A stretch of DNA of 64,000 nt from NCBI GenBank assembly GCA_016801885.1, contig CM028899.1, positions 21,256,501-21,320,500 on the forward strand. Direction: 5' to 3'. Positions 20,301 through 32,902 of the stretch are shown piece after piece (within the stretch, counting starts at the first letter, position 1; each line of letters begins with the position of its first letter). The notes beneath the pieces were generated by a model. It was not told the DNA's origin. It did not search any database and saw nothing but the letters and a program-made list of their open reading frames with translations. Source of the DNA: Toxotes chatareus (taxonomy: Eukaryota > Chordata > Actinopteri > Toxotidae). A program made the translations under genes and the position numbers.

Positions 20301-23300
20301 TTGGAAAAAATGGAACGTCAACATTCCATGTTTAGTAACCAAATATATAAATCATTTTTGTTATGACCTGGTAACGAAGCAGAGTTTAAACTGAAACATG
20401 TTAACACTGTAAACCACAATTTGCGAGACATTAGAGGAAGACACAATTCGTGAGACATTAGAGGAAGAAGAAGACCTGAAGGTTGTGTGTGCTTTGTTCA
20501 TGCAGTGTCATCCAGCAGTGTTTTCCTCTTGGCTAACTCTAGGATTAAAATAGTACAAAAGATATATCTATAAATCCACTCCTTCAGGCTCCATGACTCC
20601 ATGCACCACTGACCCCGACAAAGAACAAAGAAACTGCCAGAAAAAAATGAGTTCAAACCAGCTCTTTTGTCGGGGACTCAGAAGAACATTTGATTTAAGC
20701 ACTTTTTGTGAGAACTTCTTATAAAATTTAAACAACACCAAATACATAATAAGTCACCATAATATTGACTCACATCAGTTGTGTCATTTAAGTGGACATA
20801 AATATAAGGACCGTTACGTTTGTTTGAACAAATCTCCACTTTAAATGTAGCCAGTGTGAACTGCGGCTTTTCACAGTCTGCTGTCACCTCTGCTGTTTAT
20901 TAGGTTATGAAACACACATAACACACTGTCCCACATTCACAAGAACCAGACAACAAAAATAAAAAAACACTAATTAAATGCAACATGGGACAATGACACA
21001 CAATATAAAAGGAAACAAAGCAAAACACAAATGCATTCAGTTAATTCATCTGTGTTTAAAAGAGAAACTGAAAACAGCAGAATGTTATGTTTGACATCTC
21101 ACATAGCAATGAGGCTTTGGCCCAAATGTGGCCCCACATCTGCAGTTCTCTTATGGCCCACATTTGGAAAACTGAATTTAAGAGACACATTATTAGTACA
21201 CAAAGTAGTTAAACTGCTCTTCAATGCCCCCCCCACACACTTTTATTATGGATGCCTTTATTTGCTTGTACCAGCCAAAAATAGCAGCTTTTTAAAATGA
21301 GAATTTATTATAGGTCAGTTCAAATATCTAAACTCCACACGCTGCTGATGTCTAAACCACTGTAGAGAATCATGACCATCACTCATCGTTGTTTCACTCC
21401 ACCAGAGTATGGTTGAGTATCTATAGCCAAAATCACACAGGCGTTCCTCTTACCTCTCTCCACCTCTGCAGCGGAGAAATCCCTCATTAGGTTTTGCCTC
21501 TTCCAGCCACTTTACTCTTTGAATTGCTAACTCGTAGCAAAAACAAATTCAGATCCAGGAACATTTGCAAATGACTAACATTCTTCTAATGTAGCATTTA
21601 TAGCAGGCTTGGTAAACCTGTTGATACTGTACCAAAAGGAAATTCTGTAGATACATGGGTTACAAAATGTTAGCCTGATTCTCATCATGGCAATGCTTTT
21701 AAATATAGAATATTGCATTTTATTATAGCTGATATATTGCTCTTCTAAAAATAATTTTTTGGTTTACTAAATGCATTTGTTCATATTTGGGGAAATTAAT
21801 CCAACTTACAAACTGAGTATGCTTAATATTTACAATACCACAGGTTATTTACAGCATAATAAATGCAAGCACCATTTGTTTCTCGAAGCTTCTTTGCCCA
21901 AATATCATAGCTACATCGCTGACTACGTTAATTGCAGAATATAATTTCGAGAATTGTGCACGTTTTTCACAGAGCTGTGTCTTAGGGTTAGCACTAATGG
22001 CTTCTGCCTACCTCCTAGGTAGGATGGTCCAGTAGTATTTATAGGGCCCTCGATTCCCCGCAGCTTCAAAACTTTTCTGTCTTGGCTTCAAAAATGATTG
22101 TTTTCATGATCTGTGTTTTAAAAAAAAAAAAGGAAATTAAGAAGAAGAAGTTTATATCGCTTTTCAATCTTTGTAAAGTGTTAACTGAATTTATTCATTT
22201 AAATGTATCCACATGTTGTAACAGTACTTGTCCAACGTTATGTTGCAAACCCCTCATTGTCAGTAGCTAAGACTAGAAATCGAATGCTGTATTTTTCAGC
22301 CCGACAACCTCAAAAATATGTTCAGCGATTGCGTGAACGTGATGCCGAGGTTGTCATTGATGATATTGATGCTGTGTATTGCATTCAGCTCAAGCCATAT
22401 AAACACATCTACCACCTGTGTACAATGTCATTCTCTGTAAGTGTTGCTCATATTGTATCGTGACTACTAACTCAATACACTGTGAGAAAATAAAGCAGTG
22501 CCTGGAAAAAGATGAAGTGGTGTCATCACACTTGATGTTGCTGCCAGTGAACCAGTCTCAGATATTTTTGCACATTATCCTGTGAAATTCTAAACCATTT
22601 AAAGTCTGTCTGTGATTAAATCAAAGTGTCGTAATGGTCCATATTAAGACAGTGTGACTCAGTTATTAGAAACCTTTAACATCATTAGCCGTGCTAGCTG
22701 TGTGGCTCTAGGGCTGGGGTTCGCTTCCGAGCCTCGGACTGAACATAACACGGAAACCTGATAATCACTGCAATACAGGAATTACTTATATGATGATCAA
22801 GAAACCATATCTGAACAGCAAGAAGCACAAGACAAGAGTTACCTATACATAAAAACTCGCAATTGCACATCAACTTAAGTTATTGTAGATGATGACATAT
22901 TTACACTGACTTGTTTCCTCAGTTTCTTTGTTCGATTCTTCATCTTTTCGTCGAGAATAGCAACCACCAATGTGGGGACATCAGAGTCACCCCCGCTGTG
23001 TTTCCCTGTCAATATGTGTTTTCCCTTTCCTGAATCTGAACGAAACCTTATCCTTCATAGGCCAGTTTTTGGTCTGTCAGAACCGGTTCAACAGCACGTC
23101 CCAGGAGTTCATAAACAGTGGTGTAAGAAATGTAAAAAGGGATCTCGAGTGAGAAGTGAGGCTCCTTTGTCACCTCCACACAGCAGGCCAATCACAGCGT
23201 GAAGTGGGTATTAATGTCACATCACTGGTTTTGGAAAGTTACTGAAATAAAATATGTGCATCTGGGCTCAGGATGGTTGGGTGAGGGGTGGGGGGGCTCA

Positions 23301-25529
23301 TATTATTTAGGAACTTAGCTCCATATCTTGTTCATGAAAGATGTGCCACACTCAAAATCACTTACACAATTATGAAAGTGGAAGAAAAAAGCAAAGGATT
23401 CTGCCATGCAATATGTAGGCAATATGCCATGCAGTATATACACAAATCTACAGTTTACATCCAACATATGCAAATATCTTACAATATATTGTACCAGTGT
23501 GGACCTCAGATATAAAAAGAATGAAGTAAATACAATTTTAATTTACTTGTAGGAGCATTCTAGGTTGGCACTGTAAAGTATTGCTCCTGTTTGTTGATTT
23601 CGGTAATTTTAGGAATATGTGGCGACTGTGTCTCATTTGTAATTAGTTTTTTAAAATTTCAACTTTTGTGGGTGTAGTGCTGCCTGGTGCACCAGAACAA
23701 CATTCTGCCACTTTCTTTTTGGCCAAGTGAGGAAATACAACATTTGCAGTTCTGATAATCCAGTTTAAAGTTTAAGTTTAAAGATAAAGATCCAAACATT
23801 ACTAAAGTGTATGTTATGCAAAAAGCCAGTAAAAACAACGGAATGGTCAAAGTTGTCATAATGACATTTAAGGTGTACTGATTGATTCACAATGTTAACA
23901 TGCACTGAGTAACATGTACAAAAACATTCCACCTTAAAATTTGAGGGTAACTGGCAGTACCCTTTGAGCACAGCAGAACATTCCTCACTCACTCTGATAA
24001 ATGAAAGGAAGTCTCTTTATTTGTGATGTATTTACACAGAAACATTACAAAAAAGTCTATTGTATCTAACTTGTACAGCTTGTGCTGCATCCACAGGCTA
24101 TTGAAGATGAAAGCTCACTAAGCTATGTTTTCATAGCCTATTACATAAGCTTGACCTTGAACATTTTGCATGAATTGGATGTTTCAAATGTGGCTTCATT
24201 TACTCCGCACGAGTGAGAAAGAGAAATCATTCAAAACACAACTGCTTGCGTTCATCTCCGTGTCCCGCTGGTTAAAAACAACGCATTTGGTTTTTGCATC
24301 ACCGGAGATGCATTTTAATGCCAGGTGTGAACAGGGCCTTTATGTATTTGAAAAGAGCCTTTGTAAATGAAATCTCTGGCACATCTCTGGAGGGGACAAT
24401 AAAAACTGTAAACACTCATTCTTCTCTGAATATTACCCTGGCTGTCTCCTCACAGGGTCGGAGCTCTGTGTTGTGTTGCCAAACTGCTTAGAATTTCCTC
24501 GGCGCTTGGTTTTTTTCCTTGATACACTTTTGTTTGAAATTTAATGATGAAACAATGGGCTCCAGGGAAATGAAACATTTTCCACATGCAAGCACCCTCA
24601 GCTGCTGGGTACAACCGCTACAAAAAGCCATTTCGAAAGCTGTGAGTTATTGAAAGACACTTTGAGGTTTCTTTTGTTGTTTAGGTCCCACATCCCTCGA
24701 TTCGTGCCTGTTTCTCTCTTTCTCTTTTCACTGGAAGGTACCAATTACCACGTACGCCTGAATGGGAGAAGGCAGTGGTGCCTGAATGAGGATGCTGACA
24801 AGGGGATGAAAATAAAGCCAACTGTCGTTTCCTGGTGAGACGTGATTATGGGGTATGAAGATGTGCGGAGTTGAAAAGCTCCCACCTCCTGGCTGGCAAA
24901 TGAGAGTGCAGCGTGAAACCTTTGGATTAGTTACATGAACTGAAACACTGCTGCTACAGTAGGTCCCTGTTCGAATACAGGAACATGGTTTCTATGGATG
25001 TTTTAACTGTGACAGGTAATATAATGTTGCTGTTGTTAGTGGATGATTCAGAAAAAAAGCCGTTCATGAACCCTGGAGGGAAATTAGATTTGAAGTGATA
25101 AATGACTGTAGTGCGCCTTAATAGAACATTAACACTGATTATGAACACATGCATAGATGTTATCAACAACAAGTCTCAGTGTGTGACTTCCACAGGGAAC
25201 ACATAATGCCTTGCTTCGAAGGTCGGAAAGATCCAAACCTAGTGTTTCTAAGTGTCCTAAAAATGACTCACATAAGCCATTTCCTGTTGTGTCAAGTGCC
25301 TGAAGAAAACCGCTGAGGAGCTCATGAACGCAGACACCTTTTGAGGTCTCATTATTTACAATTCATAGCACCACTGGGAGCTGCTCATTGTGACTGAGAT
25401 CTGGAGTGCAGTCCATGATTACTGCATAATATGTGGCTTTCTTTACTCTCCGAACAGTTGCATCAGTTGGACACTTTGCCACAAGGCAAACCATTTCATT
25501 TTTAATGTATATGTTAAAACCGTGCCTCA
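17303..25529. other. Intergenic stretch, no gene recognised
   Basis: AT-rich. A piece near 21115-21165 with two near copies of GGCCCACATTTGG in alternate orientation looks like a repeat end. No splice-flanked frame or RNA gene was seen. Confidence 0.5.
19704..19764 (+). repeat. A-rich (AAAAT)n simple repeat
   Basis: A poly-A stretch runs into repeated AAAAT units. Low complexity only. Confidence 0.85.
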
Positions 25530-25669
25530 ATGAACAAGGACCCAGACACAGACTCAGACACTCAGAGGCAATAATCAAGTTCAAACTGTTAATTCTCTCC
25601 AAGGAGGAAAGAGTAAGAGTCCATGTTCCAGAGGGCAAGTGGGCAGGCAGAACAGGATGACTAGGGTGA

Positions 25670-26056
25670 CTTCCAGGTGGATGCAGAGGGGAGTCCAGGC
25701 CTTGGGGTAAAGAGGGGATTCAGAACTGTGATGGTGGACATAGTGTGGATAGTCCTTTTCTGGGGAACCAGATACTAAGACGTCAAAACAGACAGACAGG
25801 TGGGTGGTAATCTTGGAGCACAGATGAGACAGACAGAGGTCAGTAACTTTACACAGGCCTGAATCCTCACTAGAACAAAGTTTCTCTAGAGCTAGATTGA
25901 CCAACATTTCTACAATAGAAGATGACAGACAAACTGGCAAAGAATGGACTGCAGGACCAGCAGGAAGTGGGTGGAATGATGAGTAGATTTCAAACAGGTG
26001 TGCAGGTGAAGTGGCGGGAAAAGGTAATGTCCCCATGCTTTGTCCAAACAAGAACA
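25670..26056. repeat. 387-bp direct duplication, copy 1
   Basis: It matches 26925-27311 over its whole length with no net length change; I counted about ten substitutions by eye. The upstream part (from about 25530) resembles the left part of the 49.1 kb repeat (GACCCAGACACAGACTCAGA and following). The sequence is non-coding as far as I can tell, though a minus-strand frame is open across it. Confidence 0.85.
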
Positions 26057-26924
26057 TTTGAACACTTACTAAATGGCGACTGGTGTTTCTGGTCATTTTA
26101 AAAATACAAAACTAAAATGCTACACTTAGTTTTAAGGTCTTTTACCATAATATTACTTCAAATGTGAATTTTTATTTTTTTTTAAAGAAAAAGCTAAGAG
26201 GGGACTTGGTGATGTCTACCTATCAAAGAGTGGACCTCCATAGACTACAGTGTGACTGTATCTATTCATTCACTTAATGAGTGTGTGTACTGCAAAGACT
26301 TTCTTTGTTTCTTTCAAAATGTACATTTTAAAATAGTCTAAAGATCAAATTTGATTTGCAAATGTACCAGCAATTCTGTTTTTATGGAACAAAGTTCAAA
26401 ACAACATAATTGAATTCTCTAGTTCCTTCATGTAATGACACACAAGTTCCCTCTTGAATAGGATGGAGCGACATTCAAACTCCACTATGTATAAAAACAA
26501 GAAATAAGCTAAATTTATTCCAATATATCCAATATATTTCATAATATTCCATTGAAATAAATCATCTCTACAAATTACAGTAACAAAATATAAAGGCTTT
26601 AACCATTTTCAAGCTTGACACAGTATGTATAATAAGGGCTACCCAGAGTTCAGTGAGTTATTCGTGAATATAGTAGAGTCCAACTTGATCATAGGAATGA
26701 TGTTGGCAATGAGGGTTAGATGTGAACTGCTACCTGCCATTTCAACAGCCATGTCATTGCAGATATGAAGGCCTATTCAGTGTCAGTATATAAAGTAAGC
26801 ACGGATTCACACAGGATCAGGCGTTCTGGGAAAAAAGCCCCACGTCACGCAAATCAGACACTAAGGTCAGTCAAACCTCCACAGACAGCCTGAAATGTCT
26901 CTGAAACTGAGACTATCCGGGCGG

Positions 26925-27311
26925 CTTCCAGGTGGATGCAGAGGGGAGTCCAGGCCTTGGGGGAAAGAGGGGATTCAGAACTGTGATGGTGGACATAGTG
27001 TGGATAGTCCTTTTCTGGGGAACCAGATACTAAGATGTCAAAAAAGACAGACAGGTGGGTGGTAATCTTGGAGCACAGACGAGACAGACAGAGGTCAGTA
27101 ACTTTACACAGGCCTGAATTCTCATTAGAACAAAGTTTCTCTAGAGCTAGATCGACCAACATTTCTAACACAGAAGATGACAGACAAACTGGCAAAGAAT
27201 GGACTGCAGGACCAGCAGGAAGTGGGTGGAATGATGAGTAGATTTCAAACAGGTGTGCAGGTGAAGTGGCGGGAAAAGGTAATGTCCCCATGCTTTGTCC
27301 AAACAAGAACA
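26925..27311. repeat. 387-bp direct duplication, copy 2
   Basis: A near-identical partner of 25670-26056, offset by 1255 bases. It runs directly into a CA microsatellite at 27309-27345 and then further repeat-like sequence to about 27450, which copy 1 lacks. Confidence 0.85.
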
Positions 27312-27345
27312 CGCACACACATACACACACACACACACACACACA
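27309..27345 (+). repeat. (CA)n microsatellite
   Basis: About 18 CA units with CG and AT interruptions near the left edge, at the border of the duplicated segment. Confidence 0.9.
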
Positions 27346-28097
27346 GGGAGAGCAGACATGATGAGACAAACAACACACAGCAAGAAGGGGAACACACTAG
27401 AAACACAGGGAGAATTGGAAGAGGTTCTGCCTAATCCTAACAATCCATGCTTACAGAAGTGTCACTTAGCACAACAGTCTCTGGAGTTTAACTCAGAATG
27501 AAGCCAAAAACAAAAACCATCCAGTGAAGCAGCAGCTCTGAGGACTTTTACTGAAATGGGCAATTTTTTGTGGATCTAGTCTTTGAAGCAGGTGGAGCAG
27601 AGACGGCATAGATAAAGTCATCTTGGTGGATGACTTGTTAAACTGAATTTTTATACAGCATTCATAACTGAGCATCCAAGATTCCATAGAAATCAACATT
27701 TGAAAATATCTGAAAACATGTTCTGGTTTATGAGTGAATTGCCATTTCCTCTCTGTTGGTTAAATACCTGTAGCCATCACACAGTCTCAGGAATAATATA
27801 TTCATTTAATCTACAGTCTCATGTTTTACAGTTTAACAGATTCCAGCTACTGTCCACAGCAACTCAGGCAAGGTGAGAATCTTTAGATTTTAATACCACA
27901 GCTTTTAATTCTGTTAATGTGTACGTCCATGGATGGGTTCAAATGTTAAAATAGGATGCAGATGCATGCAAGCAAAATCCCCATCCCCTGACTTCCCCAC
28001 CCACCAGCACACCTGTTTGCCATTCCCTATTATCTCTTTGGCATAGTCTTGTTAGTGGCTGACTAATTTCTACTTGTATTTTGCAAATTCAGTATGA

Positions 28098-28798
28098 ATT
28101 GAGTTGATAGTGGTACGTACTGCCTCCAGGAAATAGTTAGTCCAACACTGATAAAAGCTTAAATAAATGGAAACATTACAATCTTACACAAGTACTGAGT
28201 AAAGTTTCTCTTGCTTTAAGCGGTACAGGTGGTGACTGACTGAATCAGGTATTTCCCTCAGGGCTTAAAGTATCTGTACTCGCTGCTGAGACCAATCAGT
28301 GCTACAAAACTTCTGCCTGACTCAGCTCAGCTGCTGCTGCTGCTCTGGTACATAGTTAATGTCCCTCGACACTTCCTGAAGAGACTGTCTGGGAGCTTCA
28401 GGGCTCACTGGATTGTTCACGTACCACAGACAGACAGCAGACAGACAGTAAGCTGTTAGCCTATTAGCCTGTGGATATTAGCCCTGATTCCTGCAGCCTG
28501 CAGACTTCGGGGAGCACAAAGGCAACAGGATATACACACACACACTCACACACATATACAGTATATAGACATATACAAGCACTGCTAAAATGATCAATCA
28601 ATTAATTAATTATACAACTGACAGAAAGTTAAAGTCATCAGTAGGTTCATCCATAATGGATATAATCAGTGGTTGCAGTACATTTTCCTGATCACACTCA
28701 CTCAAGTCGAATTTCAAATCCAGGACTTGTACTGGAGTTTATACAGATCAGCATGGGTAATTTCACTTAAGCAAAAGTTCTGAAAACTTCTACCACTG
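28098..28798 (-). mobile_element. hAT-type (Tol2-like end) transposon fragment, copy B
   Basis: Read on the minus strand it begins CAGTGGTAGAAGTTTTCAGA and GCTTAAGTGAAATTACC, a Tol2-like end. About 28420-28100 then aligns with 6730-7060 of copy A: shared phrases include AGAGCAGCAGC, GTAGCACTGATTGGTCTCAG / GTAGTACTGAATGGTCTCGG, TCAGTCAGTCAC and CTATTTCCTGGAGGCAG. The GT-rich patch at 28540-28560 is an internal microsatellite. Confidence 0.6.
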
Positions 28799-29460
28799 AT
28801 TTTGCTGCACTTTGACATGGTCTTGACAGTCCTGATTTTTTTTAGGGAACAAAGAGAACCAAAAAGTCGAAAAGTTGTTCTATCAGCTCTGTGGTGCTAT
28901 CTAGTGTTTTCTAACTCTGTTCTACTGGAGTATAAATTGCTCCATTAAAAAACGTACAGCACAGTCTGCAGTCAATTGTGTGACCAGACACTAACAGTGG
29001 GTGTACACAGGAGACAGCACCAGATCCCAACATACAGTCACTGTAGTTATGTATTAAAACATAAACTGAGCCGTTATGTGGACTGTGCAAAAGGTTGGAT
29101 CGATTGCATAACATAAGAGCTTATTTGTTCTGTCAGATGTGCATGAGACAAATGACTGAAAAATGAAGGTAAAACGCCAGCTGCCATCAGGCTAACCAAA
29201 CATTAGCATTGACTTACAAATGTTATTCGATTGTTAAGTAAAGCTTTATTTGATGTGTCCCTATAAAGAGTTTTAAAGAGCAACTTAACACCAGCTGCAA
29301 GCGTTGTTTTTGCTGACCTCTGGTTCAACTACTCACCATGTTGCAGTGACATAGAAGTGTACTTTGTCAAGGGTGTATCAGTTCACTGTGACAATGATGT
29401 CAAAGTGTACTGATACACTGATCACTTCGCAAAACATGCTTTAGTACTTGGTGGCAAAAC

Positions 29461-30127
29461 CTCAGTCTTATCTGACCACAACACTTTCACCCAGTCCTCC
29501 TCTGAATCATTCAGATGTTCAGTGGCAAACTTTCTTGGTCCCAGCTGCCTTGAGATCATTGACAAATTCCTCCTGAGTAGTTCTGGGCTGATTCCTCACC
29601 GTTCTCATTATCATTGAAACTCCACAAGGTGAGATCTTGCATGGAGCTCCAGACCGAAGGAGATTGGCAGTTATTGTATGTTTCTTCCATTTGCGAATAA
29701 TGGCACCAACTGTTGTCACCTTCTCACCCAGCTGCCTGGCGATGGTCTTGTAGCCCATTCCAGCCTTGTGTAGGTGTCCCTGTCTTGTCCCTGACATCCT
29801 TGGAAAGCTGTTTGGTCTTGGCCATGGTGAAGAGTTTGGAATCTGGATTGATTGATTGCTTCTGTGGACAGGTGTCTTTTATATATATGTATAAAATCCA
29901 CCTGGGAGCCAGAATTCTTTGCTTACTGATAGGGGATCAAATACTTATTTCATTCATGAAAATGCAAGTTAATTTATAACTTTTTTGAAATGCATTTTTC
30001 TGGATTTTTTGTTCTGTATGTCACTGTTCAAATAAACCTACCATTGAAATTATAGACTGATCATTTCTTTGTTAGTGGGCAAACTTACAAAATCAGCAGG
30101 TGTTCAAATATTTTTTTTCCTTAACTG
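29461..30127 (-). mobile_element. Internally deleted Tc1-like transposon
   Basis: The right end is a Tc1 terminus, TACAGTTAAGGAAAAAAAAT on the minus strand, with the TA target at 30128-30129. A subterminal repeat of it lies at about 29930-29950 (GGGGATCAAATACTTATTTC). The transposase starts at ATG 29825 ([14 protein letters not shown]), shifts frame, and continues [31 protein letters not shown] and [20 protein letters not shown]: the two helix-turn-helix units. After LKAAGT it jumps to EHLNDSEEDWVKVLWSDKTE, so much of the middle is deleted, and nothing of the C-terminal half follows. Confidence 0.8.
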
Positions 30128-30604
30128 TATGTATTTATTAATCAAATGATCAGAGTAATGTGTTCATAGATTTAATTAAACTGCTCCTCATTCACCATCA
30201 TGTGCTGTAGATTGCTCATCTACTTTAAACTGGTACATGAATATGGTTTTAAAGATGAGTACAGTTTCAGAAAATTACTCATCCTATAAAAATCACTGTG
30301 TCTCTGGGCCGGAGAATGAAACATAGACTCTGAATACACTGGATATTTGTGCACAAACTGACAATCTCGGTGTGTTTTTGCCAATCTGGTCCATCCATGA
30401 AGAAGCCTCCCCCTCATCTGTGCTTCTCAGCTGTCCTTCAGCCAAAGAATTAACACTAACATCTGAAGTGTTTCCATCCAACCCCCTGTGTCACTCACAC
30501 AGGAGTCAGACATGACTGACTAATCTACAGAGGGTCAGAGGTAGCCGTCGCTCTGCCTGCCTCTGGAGGGTTTGCTCTTCACACTACGTGAATCAGATGA
30601 GGTC

Positions 30605-30605
30605 A

Positions 30606-30630
<25 letters not shown>
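30605..30630 (+). repeat. (GT)n microsatellite
   Basis: Thirteen GT units. Confidence 0.9.
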
Positions 30631-30636
<6 letters not shown>

Positions 30637-31794
30637 CTCTATTCCCTGTGGTCATCTCAATTCTGTGAAACCCACTCAGTTCTGGGGGACGTGCTGTGCG
30701 AGCGGCTGTAGAAATGAAACATGGAAACGAGACGTGCCAGTAAATACTTGATTATTTTTCAGTGGCACGCAGCACTTGACACGCACTCCTGACTCGCTTT
30801 AGAATTTTTTGGGGTTTTTTTGCAGTGCATGAGAGTTAAAATGTGAAGCTCCACTGCTTAGCTTTTGGAGAAGCACTTGATTGGATTTATCTTCTACTCA
30901 CTGATGAGTCACAGTACATGGCTGATTAGATGAACAGCACATAACTTGATCTAGGATTGTGCATTGTCGTTCCTCTTTCTTTCTTGTTCCTCTTCCCTGA
31001 TGCACACCAAGAATAAGGCCTGTCACATACTGAAGGAATGCACTGAAGCCTACCGACTGCACAGCATGACTGACTCATTGCTCTTGTGCCTCGATGATTT
31101 GGTCTCTCATGACTGGCCCAGGTGCTCTCAGTGTGAATTAGGTATGTTTGTGTGGGTTTTCCTTCTGCGTGGCATATGGGCTGGGATAGTGTGAATATGA
31201 CCCACGATGGACTGATGACCTGTCCAAAGTGTCTCCTTTCCTCCCATCTGGTGCATGATGGGTTACCCTGAAGGGCGAGAACAAACAAACTATAAAAATG
31301 CAAATAAAAATAAACCATGAAAAAGAAAAATCAAAACCTTTTATTTTCTTGTAGAGTTTGCATTTTACAATGACAACAGATGACAGGGACTCTTACCTGT
31401 TCAAGGTTTCTGCACAGCAGACTCTGAAAGGCTTTCTCTGACTTGCTTACTTTTTTCACTGTTTTTTTTTTTTCCCCCTCCAGTTGCACCAAATTATGAT
31501 TGAACTCTCTAGGAACTGTTCCAGCTGTAACCTGCAGCCTCAGGCCAGAGCTGTGTATACCTGCTCTCCGTAACAAGGACTACCACAGGTGGTTCAGTTT
31601 AATCTGGTTAAACTTAATGGAAAACTACATAGTGAACAATTACAAAGCAAATTTAATATCAAAATACCATTAAAAAAATGTATTAGCCATTATCAGCATG
31701 GCTCTATGACAGTGTCGGCCTGTCCACCTCCAGACTATCAACTATTTGATAGATTGCTGTAAAGTTCACGTGTAACCTTAACCATCACGAATAA

Positions 31795-31960
31795 ATGCCT
31801 AACCCCAACCCTTACCCTAACCCTAACCTAAACTCATACCTTAGCCTTAGAACCAAGTCTGAACCCTCAAACAGCCATTCCTCACTTTCCCAAAATGTCC
31901 TCACTTTGTAAGGTCTGTCCTCATAAAGACAGAAGAACAAGTACACACATACACAAGGAT
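31795..31960. repeat. CCCTAA-rich dispersed repeat
   Basis: A short run of CCCTTACCCTAACCCTAACC, similar to the telomere repeat, leads into CCTCACTTTCCCAAAATGTC, CTCACTTTGTAAGG and GTCCTCATAAAGACAGAAGA. I recognise the combination from a common fish interspersed repeat, so it is not necessarily an old telomere. Confidence 0.5.
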
Positions 31961-32840
31961 TATTATGAGTGAGGAAATACATTATTTTCCAAAGTTTGCA
32001 AACACATTGTGAGGCTCTTGATTTGTTCGAGTGCGAATGGTTGAGTGTGCAGACACTTCATGCTTTAATGAACACACAGTAAGACATTTAAAGGCACACT
32101 CGCTCACTGCCTTCATTTACAGGGTGAAATCAGTGGGAAAGCCACAATCAGTGTGAATAATAGATATAAGGCCATTTTCCTCTTGTGTAATCCCTCAGCT
32201 CGTCTATATCTTCAGCCAGGATTTTGAAAGGAAAGTGGTTTTCTGTCCCTAACACTTTGGTTATAGCCTAAAAACCGAGCTCTGGCTTTCTCACAAGGTG
32301 ACAACTTTCACTTCCTGTGCTGATGCTCAGTCTCTTACCACTGTGCTTTTACTAATTAACTGTAATCTTAATTATTATTCAAATTAGATTGTACCTGTTC
32401 ATTTTTTTATTCAGTCTTTATTTATTTATTTATTTTTTTTATTTTTAGCCAAATGGAAGGTTTTCTTTCCTGAGGGTGTGTGTTACTTAAAGCTCTGGAC
32501 AAGAGATAAGTCCTTCAAATTCATTTAAATGTTAAAAGAAAATAATCTGTATAGGTTTGGAGTCTTTATCATAGCAGGCCCCAGGCATAAACAAATGACT
32601 CAGCCTCCTTGTGGCACTGCAGCCAAGGGCCCCTGAACAAGCTGATTAAAAAAGTGTTCTTGGGTTCTGCTGTTCATGTTTGTCATAATTAAATGTATTT
32701 ATTCAGTTAAAGTTGTTGAAATTCCTGGAATCAGATATTGTTGTTGATTCCCACAAAGGAAATTCAGAAACAAACAATTTGCCATTAGTTTACACTGTTA
32801 ACTGCTTGTGAGCTTCTCCATAGGCGTGACCCAAAGCAGC

Positions 32841-32902
32841 TATGCATATATACATATATACATATATATACATATATATACAGATATACAGATAGATAGA
32901 TA
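32841..32902 (+). repeat. (ATAC/ATAG)n simple repeat
   Basis: Alternating CATATATA and AGATATACAGATAGATAGAT units. Confidence 0.85.

Noticed and set aside
22680..22745. tRNA-like stretch with GGGTTCGCTTCC
   Set aside because: Only the T-loop-like part fits; no acceptor or anticodon stem can be paired.
24650..24838. Frame with basic, exon-like peptide (YHVRLNGRRQWCLNED)
   Set aside because: No splice sites in agreement and no known family; too short to support.
25581..27378. Minus-strand frames of 171 and 174 codons with the same protein sequence
   Set aside because: Both are open only because the 387-bp DNA block is duplicated with few changes. The peptide has no recognisable domain, and the second frame runs on into a CA microsatellite.
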